Assembly (NCBI RefSeq): GCF_954871325.1
Contig: NC_088775.1
Coordinates: forward strand, 667,473 to 731,472
DNA length: 64,000 bases
Direction: 5' to 3'
From: Gordionus sp. m RMFG-2023
Lineage: Eukaryota > Nematomorpha > Gordioida > Chordodea > Parachordodidae
Shown: one piece after another, positions 35,620 through 45,441 of the stretch
How the letters are laid out: the number at the start of each line of letters is the position of its first letter
Position numbering within the stretch: position 1 is the stretch's first letter
Notes under the pieces: model-generated
Databases searched by the model: none
The model's input: the letters and a program-made list of their open reading frames with translations, nothing else
What the model was told of the DNA's origin: nothing
Program-made: the position numbers and the translations under genes

Positions 35620-36735
35620 TAATTTGTAGGGTACATTGCATTTTTGCCTCTAAAGACGCCAGCCATTTCATGAAACTGTCAGAATATTAAAATTAAATTT
35701 ATTCTTAATCTTTCTAATTTACTGCAATAGTTATATAATACAGGAATTAATTATATATGACATTTATTATTTTTTTAACATTATTAAAAAAAGCATTACT
35801 AAAGATACTTTATGGATAAAGAATTCACAAATTTTCGCTTACTTAAATTATTAATATAATTTAAATTTTGTCTTACTTTAATATTATATTAGTCTATAAT
35901 TATAATTATTCTATTCATTTCATGCTATATATTTAATTTTTTAAAAAAATATGATTTTATATTAAATAAAGCTATAAAAATATTAATTTTGATGATCATA
36001 TTTAATAAGAGGGAGAAATCAATGTAATGTTCTCCTCCTGATATAGCTGGTGGAGGTGGTATCTATACGATAACACTAATTTTTCTTAAATATTTTTTAA
36101 AAAAAAATTTAATTATATTTTATTATAGATTAAATTAAAACTTTTTACTAAAATTAAAATAAGGTTTTCGGTAATTTTTTTTCCGCACCTTAAAAGGTTA
36201 TAGATTTTTTATTCATATTGTCAGCATTCAATCTGCGATTATTTTTAATAATAATAAAGGTAAATATTTCACAATATTCATCCCCTATTTTAATGCTGGC
36301 TTAAAGAATTATTTTACGAACAGCACCTTCACTAATTTAGAGAAAAAAATTTATCAACACTTCTCATCCCAAAATATTTTTATTTCCTATATCATGAGAA
36401 ACCTACCCTTTCAAAGAAATATATAGATAAATTTCCTTTTCTCTTTCACTTTTATGTATTAATTGCGTGATAGACCTTTATACTAATTATAAAATATTGA
36501 TTTATTACTCAACGGGGCGGGTAGCTTAGAAAAACTTTCCTAAAAAGAAACAATAGTTAAATTTAGAAATATTGACTTGTATATTCTCTTTAAGATAGGA
36601 ATTCCCTAGATTTAAGTGCTTGCGGTTTAATCAGTGAATTTTTTTAAAAAATGAAAAGCTATGGACAAACTGTACATTGGTAAAGGTTGCAGAATATTAA
36701 ATTACTGAGGCATTTGTATTTTTTTTACAATGGGG
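35620..36735. repeat. Inner inverted-repeat arm, left
   Basis: Mirrors 41455-42585 closely: GGGGCGGGTAGCTTAG at 36515 faces CTAAGCTACCCGCCCC at 41656, and AAACTGTACATTGGTAAAGG at 36668 faces 41490-41510. With the arms ~4.7 kb apart this is the core of the larger C/D palindrome. Confidence 0.9.
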
Positions 36736-36859
36736 CCATAAAGTTAGGGCCAATATAAAGAAGTATAAAATAGATAAAAGAGATTGTATGAATAACATAA
36801 AGTGGAGAGAGATGTTGAAGGAGCTTACCACCAGAAAAGGTGAAAGCTAATGAGAAAAA

Positions 36860-38235
36860 AAAAATCAATAATTTACAACTTTCCTATTAAAAAATGATGG
36901 GCGATTTAAAAATTTGTCATTAATTTTGATAAAATATTTCAGGGAAATAGATATTTAATATTCATTTAAAATATGCAAAAATTATTTTTAAGATATTTCG
37001 ATAAAATTTCTATTCATAATTTAGAGCCTTCTTTAAAAACATAGCGTCTATTTTTTCAATTGAGTTTTAACAAAGGAAAGAGATAACTATGTATTTTGGT
37101 TGCTGTCATCAATATCTTATAAATATTATACAAATTTGAAAACAATTTATTTGATATAATTAGATCCTATTAATATAGATTTTCGAATAGAAGTTTTGAT
37201 ATTTAGTACATACTAACCCATCTTCATGGACCCTTTAATTTTTTAAATAATAAAAATTTTCTAAGTAATGAAGAAAAAAACATATTTGATTATGTAATGT
37301 ATTTTAAGTTTTATAATTAAGTTGTCAGTATTTTTTAATTTCACATATATAAATAATAATATCTTAGCCTTAAATATCAAAAATTTACAGTAAATATATA
37401 TCATTTTCTTCGAATAAATTTGCTTGTAATTATAAATATTTTCCCCAATATTTTTATTGATTTGATACTTCAACTTACATAAATAATTTGTTCTATTTTG
37501 TGTTAGACCAGTTTCCGTTTCAGATTTTTGAAAATGATAAAAGGGTTTTCTTTTTTCCGGTTTAAGTTTCTATAGATTTTAGCGGCGGGGAGGTGGTCTG
37601 GTTCTTATTATTAGATATATTCTTTTTTATAGTTCTTGATCTGAACCTCTTATTTTATGAAAAAGAATTTGATAACTTTTAATAACTAATTTAATCTCTA
37701 TTTTGAATATTAAATTATCATTGTAATATTAACGTACCCAATTTTCAATTTCCTTAGTTGCAACAGCCTTTGGTATATGAGCTTTCATTTAATATAGATT
37801 GGAAAATTATATAAGTATTGAAAAAAAGATATAATATCAATAAAAAAAAGTAAATTATTTACAAATATTAAATTCAACACATTATAAACATGGTTATATT
37901 ATCATGTGGCTTATTTGGATCGATTCTTATTAGATATATGTCTTAAGTTTTATTAAAAGTTTAATGGCTTAATTTTTTGTTTCCAGTGCAATAATTTTAT
38001 AATTATGGACACCCTTAGTTATGTGCCGAAAGCATTAGCATAATTTTTCTTTAATATAGAAGTTTTACCAATTCTTTCAATCAGTGGTCATTATAAAGGA
38101 AAAAGAATTTTATATAAATATCAATTTTTTGGACAATAAGACTTCATTGGTCAATAGAATAAACAATCTTTCAACAATTGATAAGGTTTTTTGATTACAT
38201 TAGCTTAGTCAGGTAATAAGTGAAATAAAACCTGG
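36860..38235 (-). repeat. Duplicated block X, copy 3 (inverted, partial)
   Basis: Reverse complement of 7615-8955 (for example AAAACCTGGCCAG at 38228-38240 against 7623). No gene seen. The antisense ORF 37261-37473 is AT-rich and not conserved. Confidence 0.8.
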
Positions 38236-38814
38236 CCAGTAACATGAAATAATAACACTTAAATTCTAATAAAATTCTCTCCGCTATTCTCATCTTCTTA
38301 ATCAAGTCAATTCATGTTTTTGAAAAGTAATACATAAAATTGTTGTATAATTATATAATACATTCTAATGAGAAAAAAGGAATAAGCACAATTTAATAAT
38401 TTTATTGCTTCTGATGAAATATTTCTTTCAGGCCATTGTGATATTTCAGCAATAGCAAATAATAGACTCTTCTAACTTTATAAAAGTTGTTACTGATTGA
38501 TGGCGGAGACTCTATCTCGTTGGATAAGGTTGCAATTTCTTTCTCCCTGTTCGACAATTTTAGATAATTATTATTTGACTAGAAATTTGAAAATGGTTGA
38601 TAAATATTACGCCTAAAAATTTGAAAATAATAAGTAAATATTACGCCGGAAAACTTGAAATCGAAATTAATTGATAAAATTACTTAGTTAATGAATGTGA
38701 TAATAAATGTAATTAAATATATATTTCATATAAAATAGGAATAAATAGTAACAAATATAAATTAATATAAATAATAATATTTTTGAAAAATATATCGCAT
38801 CTGCATTTTTTAGC
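38236..38814. other. AT-rich interval, no gene seen
   Basis: No ORF or repeat of note. A short two-copy motif (TTGAAAATGGTTGATAAATATTACGCC and its echo) occurs at about 38587-38645. Confidence 0.4.
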
Positions 38815-38868
38815 TTGGGGGGGGGGGATTTTGTTTCCCTGCCCCCCCGCTGTGTACGCGACTGCAAC
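38815..38868. other. G-run and C-run cluster, possible transposon end
   Basis: AGCTTGGGGGGGGGGGATTT is followed 15 bases later by GCCCCCCCGC and GTGTACGCGACTG. Runs of 11 G and 7 C can pair as a hairpin and are extraordinary in DNA this AT-rich. Many hAT-like non-autonomous elements end in similar G-rich termini, but I cannot define a matching partner end. Confidence 0.4.
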
Positions 38869-38869
38869 A

Positions 38870-39679
38870 TGACCTTAATTTAAAAATAATGCCAACCTAC
38901 AATACCAGAGTAAGCTAAATATACAATAAGAGGTTAATATCATCACCTTCTGACCATCCTGCCAGAAAGGGAACTAATAATCTTACTTCTCTTTGCTAAT
39001 ATGGTGGTATTGTTCTCTATAATAAAACGAGTCGATATTATTATATATTTTTTATACTGTATAATTTTTTGGCTGATACTAAGTTACAATGGGTTTGGGA
39101 ATCAGCTAAAAAGGACATTCATTATAGTAATAAATTTGATGTTAGAATTATATATTATAATTATGAAATTCGATTACAATGAAATATCATTTCATACAAA
39201 AAATAGATAAATAAAATTGATGTGTAAAAATAAATACTGTTAGATCCTCGAGAAAAGTAATCAAGAGTCAGATAGATGATCTTACATATACGAAATAAAT
39301 ATCACGTTAAAAATAAAATGACATTAAAATAATTTTACAAGCTCGATGATAATTGTTCATTGAAATTAAAAATTTACAAAATCTGGACATTTATAAATAT
39401 TAAAGTAAATAAGTTTTAAAAGAAAGTTCAATTAAAATGAAGAATTATTTAAAATGTTTAAGGGCTCCTCATATTTTATGTACAAGCAAGAAGTAATGCT
39501 GTTATTATTATAGTTATATTGTCTATATCTTCGAGTATATATAATTAGATGGTTAGGGCTGGAGAGTTTAAAATACGTATTTTAGTGGATGCAAAAGGTA
39601 TTTATTAAAATAAGTGTGTAGGATAATTAATTTATTTAGAAGCCACCTTATTTCTCTTGCGTAACTTAAAGATAAAGTA
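38870..39679. other. AT-rich interval, no gene seen
   Basis: The ORF at 39001-39210 has strongly hydrophobic, AT-driven composition, no homologue I recognise and no paralogous copy. Otherwise nothing notable. Confidence 0.35.
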
Positions 39680-39904
39680 GTTAAAGAATATCACTAATAT
39701 TATGTGGTAATTCAACATTTTTTGTGTTGTAACAAGTCTCGATCTCTTGCATGTTTGGCATATCATAGGAGCTAACAAGATTAATAGCCACTCCTTTTCT
39801 GCCAAATATGCCACTTCTCCCTATCCTATAATAAACCAGCAAATAAAAGGTTAAAAAAATATAATGTCTAAGCTTAATCATTAATCAATATCTGATTCCA
39901 TTTA

Positions 39905-40062
39905 CTATTAAATACGGCTTGATTTGAGCCAATTTTTAAAAATGACTAAATCCAGAAAAATATTATGCGATGCATAATAGGCAACATCTTTCTAGTTAAA
40001 ATATTGCGTTAGTCATTTTTAAAAATCGGCTTAAATCGAGCCATTTTAATATAATAAGATTG
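39905..40062. mobile_element. MITE in the eIF4A relic intron
   Basis: Ends are inverted: GGCTTGATTTGAGCC, then TTTTTAAAAATGACTAA at the left; TTAGTCATTTTTAAAAATCG, then TTAAATCGAGCC at the right. The body contains GAAAAATATT, shared with related copies at 46140, 47650 and 61311. Target duplication not clear. Confidence 0.7.
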
Positions 40063-40154
40063 TTAAATAAATAAAAAATCTTCATTATTTGTACAATTAA
40101 ATATAAAAATATTAGCATAGAAATATAAACTTTCTGTTTATTGTATAAAAAAAT

Positions 40155-40292
40155 GTCTGTACAGATGTTCGTGATATAAATTCAATCAAAACAGATATTA
40201 ATGGCTCTAAAAGATGTTCATAATATAAAACTGATAAATGGATCTAAGAGATGTTCATAATATAAATTCAATAAAACAGATAATAATGGTTT
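40155..40292. repeat. Three-copy imperfect tandem repeat (~40-60 bp)
   Basis: AGATGTTC(G/A)T(G/A)ATATAAA recurs at about 40160, 40210 and 40250, with ATTCAATAAAACAGATA-like tails. It lies in the eIF4A relic intron. Confidence 0.7.
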
Positions 40293-40559
40293 TACCTGTG
40301 AATATAAATCTACTTGTTAGCTGGCAGGTCGTAATTAATAACAAGCGAGACCTGCTGAACGTCTATTCCTCGCGATATTAAATCTGTACATAGTAATATA
40401 CGACTTGATCCAGTTCAAATCTCGCATAATTTTGTCCCTTTTTGAACCATATTTGAGTGCTATTTATTGCAATAACATTTAGTTATATTTATTCCTCGGA
40501 TAGTAAAAAATCCAACGGTGTAGCTAGCAACGTAATGGTAAATATAGCTGATTCAGGGT

Positions 40560-41180
40560 TATCAATGATTTGCATGTCTTCTGCGCTAATAATGTCTCTG
40601 TAAATTTTGGCAAAAACAAAATTTAAAATAGAGGCAGCACAATAATGAATTAATACCAATTGGCTGTATATGCCATATACTACATAATTCTTGCTAGAAG
40701 GCAATGAATGTACTATATATGGATGTCGAAATAATTGTGATGAAATGTTTTAACGAATTTAGTTCATCAACTAAAAGAGTTAATGAATTAAAAGAGTTGG
40801 TGAAGTCGTCTGACTTGAAATGGTGTGAGTTGTTGCGATATATACCTATCAGGTGGTTGTCTTTAATACCTGCCATCGATAGAATTTTAAAATTTTAAAA
40901 ACCAAAAAATACTTCTTATATAGAGATTTTAAAAAACAAAAAATACTTCTTATATAGAGATTTTAAAAGCTGTCCTAATGCCAGAAGCATATTTAGGATT
41001 CGTTTCACATGTAGGAAAACTACTTCATGTAGTTAATATTCAGTTGCAATCAGAATATTATTTATTAAAAAAGATTCACAAAATCATGCTACAGCTCTGT
41101 TCATCCTACAGTTAAAAATTGATGATAAATTTTATGGCGCTATTGCTAAAAATATTATATTAAAATGTTCAAATAATACT
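40560..41180 (+). mobile_element. hAT-type transposase fragment
   Basis: The plus strand reads NVSVNFGKNK-like sequence at about 40580. After a frame change comes MDVEIIVMKCFNEFSSSTKR, then VNELKELVKSSDLKWCELL, then IPIRWLSLIPAIDRILKF (to 40898). This is the FSSS.KR..EL...WxELLRHxxTRWLSLxPAIDRIL core of the hAT-like (ZMYM/TTF-type) transposases common in insects. Weaker matches continue to about 41180. It is broken and lacks ends. Confidence 0.75.
40892..40959. repeat. Two-copy 34-bp tandem duplication in the hAT fragment
   Basis: ATTTTAAAAACC/ACAAAAAATACTTC plus TTATATAGAG occurs at 40892-40925 and 40926-40959 with one or two differences. It arose after or during decay of the transposase frame. 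Confidence 0.9.
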
Positions 41181-41454
41181 TTAATTAATACATTTTTAAA
41201 TTAAGAAGATTAAGACAATTTTAAAATATTTACAATCAAAATTATTTACAAATGTATAAATATTATGACAGTGGAACAGAAATCATCAATTGATGATACC
41301 TAATATTCTAGATTGCTGCAACCTCTCAATAGATGATGGATGGTCTGACCACTATTCACAAGAAAATATTTTATTTGGGATTATACAATATGTTTCTCCC
41401 CACTACATTAATAGCAACCTTCTTACACAAGCAGAGACTAAAAATATATAAAAA

Positions 41455-42585
41455 TACAAATGCCTCAGTAATTTCATATTCTCACCAATAGCAACCTTTA
41501 CCAATGTACAGTTTGTCCATAACCTTTAATTTTTTATAAAAAAATTTCACTAATTAAACCGCAAGTACTTAAATCTAGGGAATTCTTATCCTAAAGAGAA
41601 TATGCAAGTCAATATTTCTAAATATAACTATTGTTCCTTTTTAGGAAAGTTTTTCTAAGCTACCCGCCCCGTTGAGTAATAGATCAATATTTTATAATTA
41701 GTATAAAGGTCTGTCACGCAATTAATACATAAAAGTGAAAGAGAAAAAGGAATTTATCTATAATTTTTCTTGAAAGGGTAGGTTTCTAATGATATAGGAA
41801 ATAAAAATATTTTGGGATGAGAACTGTTGGTAAATTATAGTCTGTTTTCTCTAAATTAGTGAAGGTGCTGTTCGTAAAATAATTCTTTAAGCAAGAATTA
41901 AAATAGGGGGAAGATTGTAAAATATTTACCGGTATTATTATTAAAAATAACCATTTTAGTAGATTGAATGCTGATAATATGAATAAAAAATCTATAATTG
42001 GAGTTGCGGAAAAAAAAATTACCGAAAATCTTATTTTAATTTTAGTAAAAAGTTTTAATTTATTCTATATAAATAAAATATATTTAAAAAAAATATTTAA
42101 AAAAAATATTTAAGAAAAATAAGTGTTTTCATATAGATACCACCTCCCCCAGCTATATTAGGAGGAGAACATTACATTGATTTCTCCCTCTTATTGAATA
42201 TGATGATCAAAATTAATATTTTTATTATATATAATTTAAAACCATATTTTTTAAAAAAAATTAAATATATAGCATGAAATGAATACAGTAAAATAACATT
42301 ATAATTATAGATTAGTATAATATTAAAGTATGACAAAATTTATATAAATAATTTAAGTAAGCGAAACTTTGTGAATTCTTTATCCATAAAGCATCTTTAG
42401 TATTGCTTTTTAAAATAATAATAAAAAAATAATAAATGTCATATATAATTAATTCTTGTATTATATAACTATTGCAATAAATTAGAAAGATTAAAAAATA
42501 AATAATATTCTGACAGTTTCAGATGAAGTAGCTGGCGTTAGTAGCAGCAAAAATGCAATGTACCCAACAAATTAATTTCTTTGTG
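41455..42585. repeat. Inner inverted-repeat arm, right
   Basis: Mirror of 35620-36735. It begins near AAATACAAATGCCTCAGTAA, which faces 36700-36725. It is the start of block Y, copy 2. Confidence 0.9.
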
Positions 42586-43180
42586 TAACTCCAAGTACGT
42601 TAAGTTTTTTTATCAATATGAGGTTGTGAGTGATTAAAGGCAAGATTAAAAATTATGACCTAATATGGATAACCGCTGGAAAAACATCTTTTTTTTATAA
42701 ATAATTTTATACTTCTGATAGATATTTACAACTTGTTAGGAATAGATATCATATTATCTATTTCTTTAGATGTAAAAGTAGTAGTTAAACTGTTGAACAA
42801 ATCCATATATGGGTTAATAACATATGGGGATTTAATAATTTAAATTTTTGCTTATAATGGAAAATAAATTCTCATTTATATTTCTTTATTGATATTATAG
42901 AATTGCAATAAAATTGCTTGTTATTTATATATATAATTGGCTGAACAATAACCGAGCCTTATCAAATCATTTAAAACGAGCGCAACGAGGCTATATATAA
43001 ACCAAAAACAGTTTCACTATATATATAATTTGTAATCTTAGGGCCATATATTTTATGTAAAACTATTTTCGGGAAGTTTTAATTATATTTATAAGAGTAA
43101 ATTTACTAATATTTATATAATATAAACTCAGTTTTTTATTTTATTCAAGTTTGGTCTAGGATAAATAGCACAATCAGGAC

Positions 43181-43720
43181 CAGGGTTGCCATGTCTACCC
43201 CCATCAGCGAGAGACTCCCGCAATTTTTTAGTTTACACGCAGACATCTCTCTCCCGCAAATCTACCTTATTATGTATTTAAGTGATACGTGGTAAATATG
43301 CGCCTATCCCTATAATGTTATACACTAACACATGGTAGATTTCTAATTGCGGTAGTTTTACGGGACATTCGCATAAAATATATTTTTAATTGTAAAATTA
43401 TAATTGTTTTTTTTATAAAATTTTATCTTGTTTACATTCTTTTATATTTAAAAAGATCGTTGGTTTTTTTTTTATAAATTAATATAATTTAATAAATCAA
43501 GATGTTATTTTATTTTGAAAAATAGTTACCGACTTTGTAATTATATAAAATAAATAAAAAATAATAGGCGGATAATTAAGTCCAAAATCCCGGCCGACGG
43601 CCCGCAAAAAATTATTTTTAGCAGATTTTATATTTCTCCCGCATAATACCACATTTCTCCGGCAATTCGAAAATTTAGACCTGGCAACCCTGACCTGGCA
43701 ACCCTGACCTAGCAACCCTG
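43181..43720. mobile_element. Non-autonomous hAT-like element, CAGGGTTGCC ends
   Basis: Begins CAGGGTTGCCATGTCTA and ends TTTAGACCTGGCAACCCTG, with the last 14 bases (CCTGGCAACCCTGA-type) present three times. It is flanked by 8-bp near-repeats ATCAGGAC (43173-43180) and ACCAGGAC (43721-43728). The paralogous site at 34049-34056 in block Y of gene C has a single GTCCTGGT, the unfilled target. The 8-bp duplication fits hAT elements. No transposase. The ORF 43497-43730 is accidental. Confidence 0.85.
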
Positions 43721-43926
43721 ACCAGGACACAGGGTTATTCTTAGAAAAATTAATGTTGGTTTTTTATCAATAAAAACTATTCTATTCACAAGAGAAAGAA
43801 AACAACGATAGTATATTTAGCAAACAAGTAGCAAATTAAGAAATTAAAGAGAAAATGATAGAATATTTCCTTGATATGGAATATTATGAATACTATGCAC
43901 ACAAATTTTGGAATAAAATAATTTAA

Positions 43927-45214
43927 CCCTTCACTACAAATGTGTGGTAAATAATAGCCCACAGCTTTGATAATCTTGGAAATTAAAAATCCAGAAGATA
44001 ATTTGATCTGGTTTTTATAGTAGTATTTTGTTATAAGGAACATATCTATCAAATTTCAAGATAATTGATTTGATATTTTTTGAAATATTTACAATTTATT
44101 GAGCCTGGGGTAGTATAGTTCCCACCTTTGTACTTACGAAATTTTTTTAAAAATATTATTGTATATTACAAATTAATATATATAAATTTAAAAAAAAATT
44201 TCATTTTTATTTTTCAATGTTGTATTGTAACCCAAAATTTTAAAATTTATTATTATTTTTTTTTCTTGTGGAGCTATAGAAGATGCACATGGAAAATTTA
44301 ATATCATCAAGTTCTGAAAGTATTGTTTATTTAATATTTGATATTTATAACATTTTATGTAGATTGTGAGTCAGGCGATGATTAGAGATATAAATTTATT
44401 TTATTTGCATTTAAAGAAAATACAACTGTTGTGTCATAAATATCAAAAAAATATAAGAATATAGTGGTTGCTTTCTACACACTACATTATGATAACAAAA
44501 TTGATGCATCAACTGGTGAGTTTAAAAACAAGAAATTATAACTTTTTATAATTTATCAAAAATTGGAGTTGATACAGTTGATCAAATATCCTCCATATAT
44601 TATATATCCAGAAAATCCAATAGATGGCCATTGACCATTTTTTATACTATAGTAAATATTTCAATAATAAACGTACTGATAGATAAAGCTAATAATTTAT
44701 CGATAATAAAAATTTACAAAATTATTAGCAATAGAACTGATAACTCCATCTATGATCAGCAGATCTGAGAACCCTGGTATATGTAGACTATTAAGCAAAA
44801 CATTGGGGATGTTCTCAATATAACTGATGATATTCCATCAAATAAAAAGGGAAGATGTTATGATTGTCCAAGAGTGAAGGACTTAAAAACAACATTTATT
44901 TATTTAAATTGTTCAAAATTTATTTGTAAAGATCATATGTTTACATTTTGTGGTAAATTGGTGATTAAACTATAATAAAAGGTCTCAGAAAAAAAATTTT
45001 ATTTCGCAACTTTAGGAAATTTTGCATAACTTTTTTTAGCAGTAACTATTAATCTAAGATTTTGTATTTATTATTTCCAATAATATTTTAATCTATATTC
45101 TAAATTTTAGATCTTATATTTTAATATATTCTGAGATATAGCTAATCAAAATTTGGGGTAAAATAGACCCCACCTTTGTAGTTAAGAGATTTTCTCCCAC
45201 CCTTATAGTGAGGG
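43927..45214 (+). mobile_element. piggyBac-type transposon, internally decayed (1288 bp)
   Basis: The element starts CCCTTCACTAcaaatgtg and ends cacccttaTAGTGAGGG, imperfect inverted ends beginning CCC. It is flanked by TTAA at 43923-43926 and 45215-45218, the piggyBac target. Subterminal repeats occur at about 44108-44140 and 45155-45185 (both ...CCCACCTTTGTA). Copies of block Y beside F (about 62250) and C (about 33840) lack the insertion. Inside is a broken transposase. Confidence 0.88.
44290..44985 (+). pseudogene. piggyBac transposase remnant (C-terminal half)
   Basis: Fragments in several frames: TTVVSYISKKYKN, then VVAFYTLHYDNKIDASTGEF, then LSKIGVDTVDQISS, then RWPLTIFYTIVNISIINVL, then GRCYDCPRVKDLKTTFIYLN, then CSKFICKDHMFTFC. 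The GVDxxDQ and RWPLxIFY words and the terminal C..C...C...C..H cysteine cluster are piggyBac hallmarks. The catalytic N-terminal half is gone and the frame is broken repeatedly. Confidence 0.8.
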
Positions 45215-45441
45215 TTAAAATATTAAGAATCTATATATATAATATATTTATTTCAATTTTCTGTGCATATTTTAGAACTTTTTTACTATATTTAATCTTA
45301 TTAAAAAATCATTTTCCCAAATATTGCCACTTGGTATTATTTTTTTTATTAACACTTCATGAACCGGATCGGACAAATAATTTTAACGACTATGTTGAGC
45401 AATTTCAAAATTTGTAAAACTCTAATTGAGTATACTTATTA

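Larger units (their letters stand above)
33770..36735 (-). repeat. Duplicated block Y, copy 3 (inverted)
   Basis: Reverse-complement homologue of 41455-43925 and of 60480-62300. It follows gene C as the other Y copies follow D and F. It lacks the piggyBac and CAGGGTTGCC elements present in the D copy, so it preserves their empty target sites. A stretch at 35620-36735 is the clearest inverted match (to 41455-42585). Confidence 0.8.
39681..40460 (-). pseudogene. eIF4A (DEAD-box helicase) gene fragment, last two exons
   Basis: The minus strand carries the end of translation initiation factor eIF4A. The 3' exon (39681-39825) reads IGRSGIFGRKGVAIN, then EIETCYNTK, then LPHNISDIL and stop, matching the HRIGRSGRFGRKGVAIN...VADL end of the family. 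The preceding exon (ending 40296) contains [20 protein letters not shown], then an in-frame stop, then IYIHR. Its earlier part is frame-shifted. The intron between them (39826-40295) keeps correct GT/AG borders and phase 2, so this is a copied genomic fragment, not a retrocopy. No helicase N-terminus is present, so it cannot be functional. Confidence 0.85.
41455..43925 (+). repeat. Duplicated block Y, copy 2
   Basis: Homologous to 9420-10248 (same orientation), 60480-62300 (same orientation) and 33770-36735 (inverted). It lies beside the 3' end of gene D and is interrupted by the CAGGGTTGCC element and, at its edge, by piggyBac. Confidence 0.8.

Noticed and set aside
39001-39210. 69-codon hydrophobic ORF as a small membrane protein
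   Set aside because: AT-driven Ile/Leu/Tyr-rich composition, no paralogue, no context.
43497-43730. 77-codon minus-strand ORF
   Set aside because: Reads through the terminal repeats of the non-autonomous CAGGGTTGCC element.
43786-44052. 88-codon minus-strand ORF
   Set aside because: Straddles the piggyBac left end, so it cannot be an old conserved gene.
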